DNA of 30,859 bases from DASWJZ01 sp038211615 (GTDB lineage Bacteria > Pseudomonadota > Alphaproteobacteria > Rhizobiales > Afifellaceae): contig JBBQVL010000054.1 in NCBI GenBank assembly GCA_038211615.1, positions 1-30,859 on the forward strand, given 5' to 3'. The notes under the pieces are model-generated. The model saw only the letters and a program-made list of their open reading frames with translations. It searched no databases and was not told the origin of the DNA. The translations under genes were made by a program, and so were the position numbers. Shown here one piece after another: positions 29,951 to 30,859 of the stretch. Position 1 is the stretch's first letter. Every line of letters starts with the position of its first letter.

Positions 29951-30859
29951 ATGACGATGGCCGAAAATCCCCTGCTCACCGAATGGACCACGCCGTTCGG
30001 CGCGCCGCCCTTTGCCGCGATCGCTCCCGAGCACTTCCGCCCGGCCTTCGACGCCGGCCTTGCCGAACACAATCGGGAAATCGCGACGATCGCCGGCGAC
30101 GAGCGGGCCGCGACCTTCGCCAACACCGTCGAAGCGCTCGAGATGAGCGGAGCGACGCTGCGAAAAGTCTCTGCCGTGTTCTTCAACCTGAACGGCGCCA
30201 ACACCAGCGATGCACTCGAGCAGATCGAGCGCGACGTGGCGCCGATCCTCGCCAATCACCAGTCCGCCGTCTACCTGAACGAACCGCTCTTCAAGCGGGT
30301 GGATGCGCTGAAAGCCCAGGCGGCGACGCTTGCGCTCTCCGACGAGCAGCGCCGGGTGCTCGACGAACTGCACCTCGCGTTCATCCGGCACGGCGCAGCG
30401 CTATCTTCGGAGAAGAAGAAGCGGCTGCGTGAAATCGCCGAACGGCTCGCCGTGCTCGGCACGCAATTCGGCCAGAACGTGCTCGCCGACGAGCGCGCCT
30501 ACGCGCTTGTGCTGGAAGGCGATACCGACCTCGCCGGCCTGTCGGACGCGCAACTCGATGCGGCGGCGAAAGCGGCGGCCGAGCGCGGCCTGGCGGGCAA
30601 GCGCGCGATCACACTGTCGCGCTCCTCGATCGAGCCGTTTTTGCAATACTCCTCGCGACGCGACCTGCGCGAAGCGGCGTTCAAGGCATGGCTGGCGCGC
30701 GGCGAGAACGGCGGCGCGAGCGACAACCGCGCCATCATCGCGGAGACGGTGCGGCTCAGGGTCGAGCGCGCCAGGCTCCTCGGCTACGAGACCTATGCGG
30801 CCTTCCGCCTCGAAGACAGCATGGCGAAAACACCCGAGGCGGCGCTCGACCTCCTGAAC
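29951..30859 (+). CDS. M3-family oligopeptidase / dipeptidyl carboxypeptidase, N-terminal part
   Basis: The gene starts at ATG 29951 or ATG 29957 (GGGAG upstream fits the second slightly better) and is still open at the end of the window, so only 303 of about 680 expected residues are seen. The start MTMAENPLLTEWTTPFGAPPFAAIAPEHFRPAFDAGL is typical of OpdA/Dcp-type M3 peptidases, as is the helix-rich body (LSSEKKKRLREIAERLAVLGTQFGQNVL and EAAFKAWLARGENGGASDNRAII). The family degrades short peptides in the cytoplasm. The zinc motif HEFGH-type lies beyond the window and cannot be checked. It follows the SDR gene by 123 bp and probably has its own promoter. Confidence 0.9.
   Translation, partial: MTMAENPLLTEWTTPFGAPPFAAIAPEHFRPAFDAGLAEHNREIATIAGDERAATFANTVEALEMSGATLRKVSAVFFNLNGANTSDALEQIERDVAPILANHQSAVYLNEPLFKRVDALKAQAATLALSDEQRRVLDELHLAFIRHGAALSSEKKKRLREIAERLAVLGTQFGQNVLADERAYALVLEGDTDLAGLSDAQLDAAAKAAAERGLAGKRAITLSRSSIEPFLQYSSRRDLREAAFKAWLARGENGGASDNRAIIAETVRLRVERARLLGYETYAAFRLEDSMAKTPEAALDLLN

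Overview
The window is gene-dense, GC-rich chromosomal DNA from an alphaproteobacterium, most likely a member of the Hyphomicrobiales (Rhizobiales) close to the Phyllobacteriaceae/Mesorhizobium group. This is inferred from an NDUFA12-type complex I accessory subunit next to a DUF2155 protein, an aroQ-accB-accC-aat run, a long B12-dependent ribonucleotide reductase (NrdJ) and an energy-coupling-type biotin transporter subunit (BioY). No species can be named from sequence reading alone.

Region 1 (1-9700): the end of a dipeptide/oligopeptide ABC transporter operon (last codons of a DppD-type gene, then a DppF-type ATPase), bioY facing it, an MBL-fold hydrolase, a DUF1499 membrane protein, an AMP-forming acyl-CoA ligase, a small conserved unknown, a secreted beta-helix protein, a class I/II aminotransferase and an exported M48 metalloprotease with a TPR-like tail. 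Region 2 (9700-15430): an exported DsbA-like protein, NDUFA12, an exported DUF2155 protein, then on the minus strand aroQ-accB-accC-aat (3-dehydroquinate dehydratase, both biotin carboxylase-module subunits of acetyl-CoA carboxylase, and the N-end-rule aminoacyltransferase). A pair of paralogous small secreted proteins of unknown function lies between DUF2155 and aat.

Region 3 (15430-20590): a long intergenic region with two NrdR-like boxes, nrdJ, then a small cassette. The cassette holds an overlapping DUF4160/DUF2442 gene pair and the broken end of a HigA-like antitoxin. It is bounded on both sides by a 43-bp near-identical copy of the nrdJ 3' end (coding the last Cys cluster). This is the most unusual structure in the window and suggests that the nrdJ 3' end served as an insertion or recombination site for toxin-antitoxin-type genes.

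Region 4 (20590-26460) is accessory in character: a membrane M48 peptidase with an N-terminal zinc ribbon, an LprI-like secreted protein, another small secreted protein, an unassigned metzincin-type zinc protease without signal peptide, a 56-residue basic protein, an orphan BrnA-like antitoxin, a host-attachment-family protein and an overlapping HipA-like kinase-fold protein. Region 5 (26460-30859): a fosmidomycin-resistance-type MFS exporter, a cyclopropane-fatty-acid synthase family methyltransferase, an L-xylulose-reductase-like SDR, and the start of an M3 oligopeptidase that runs off the window. No tRNA, rRNA, CRISPR array or complete insertion sequence was recognised.
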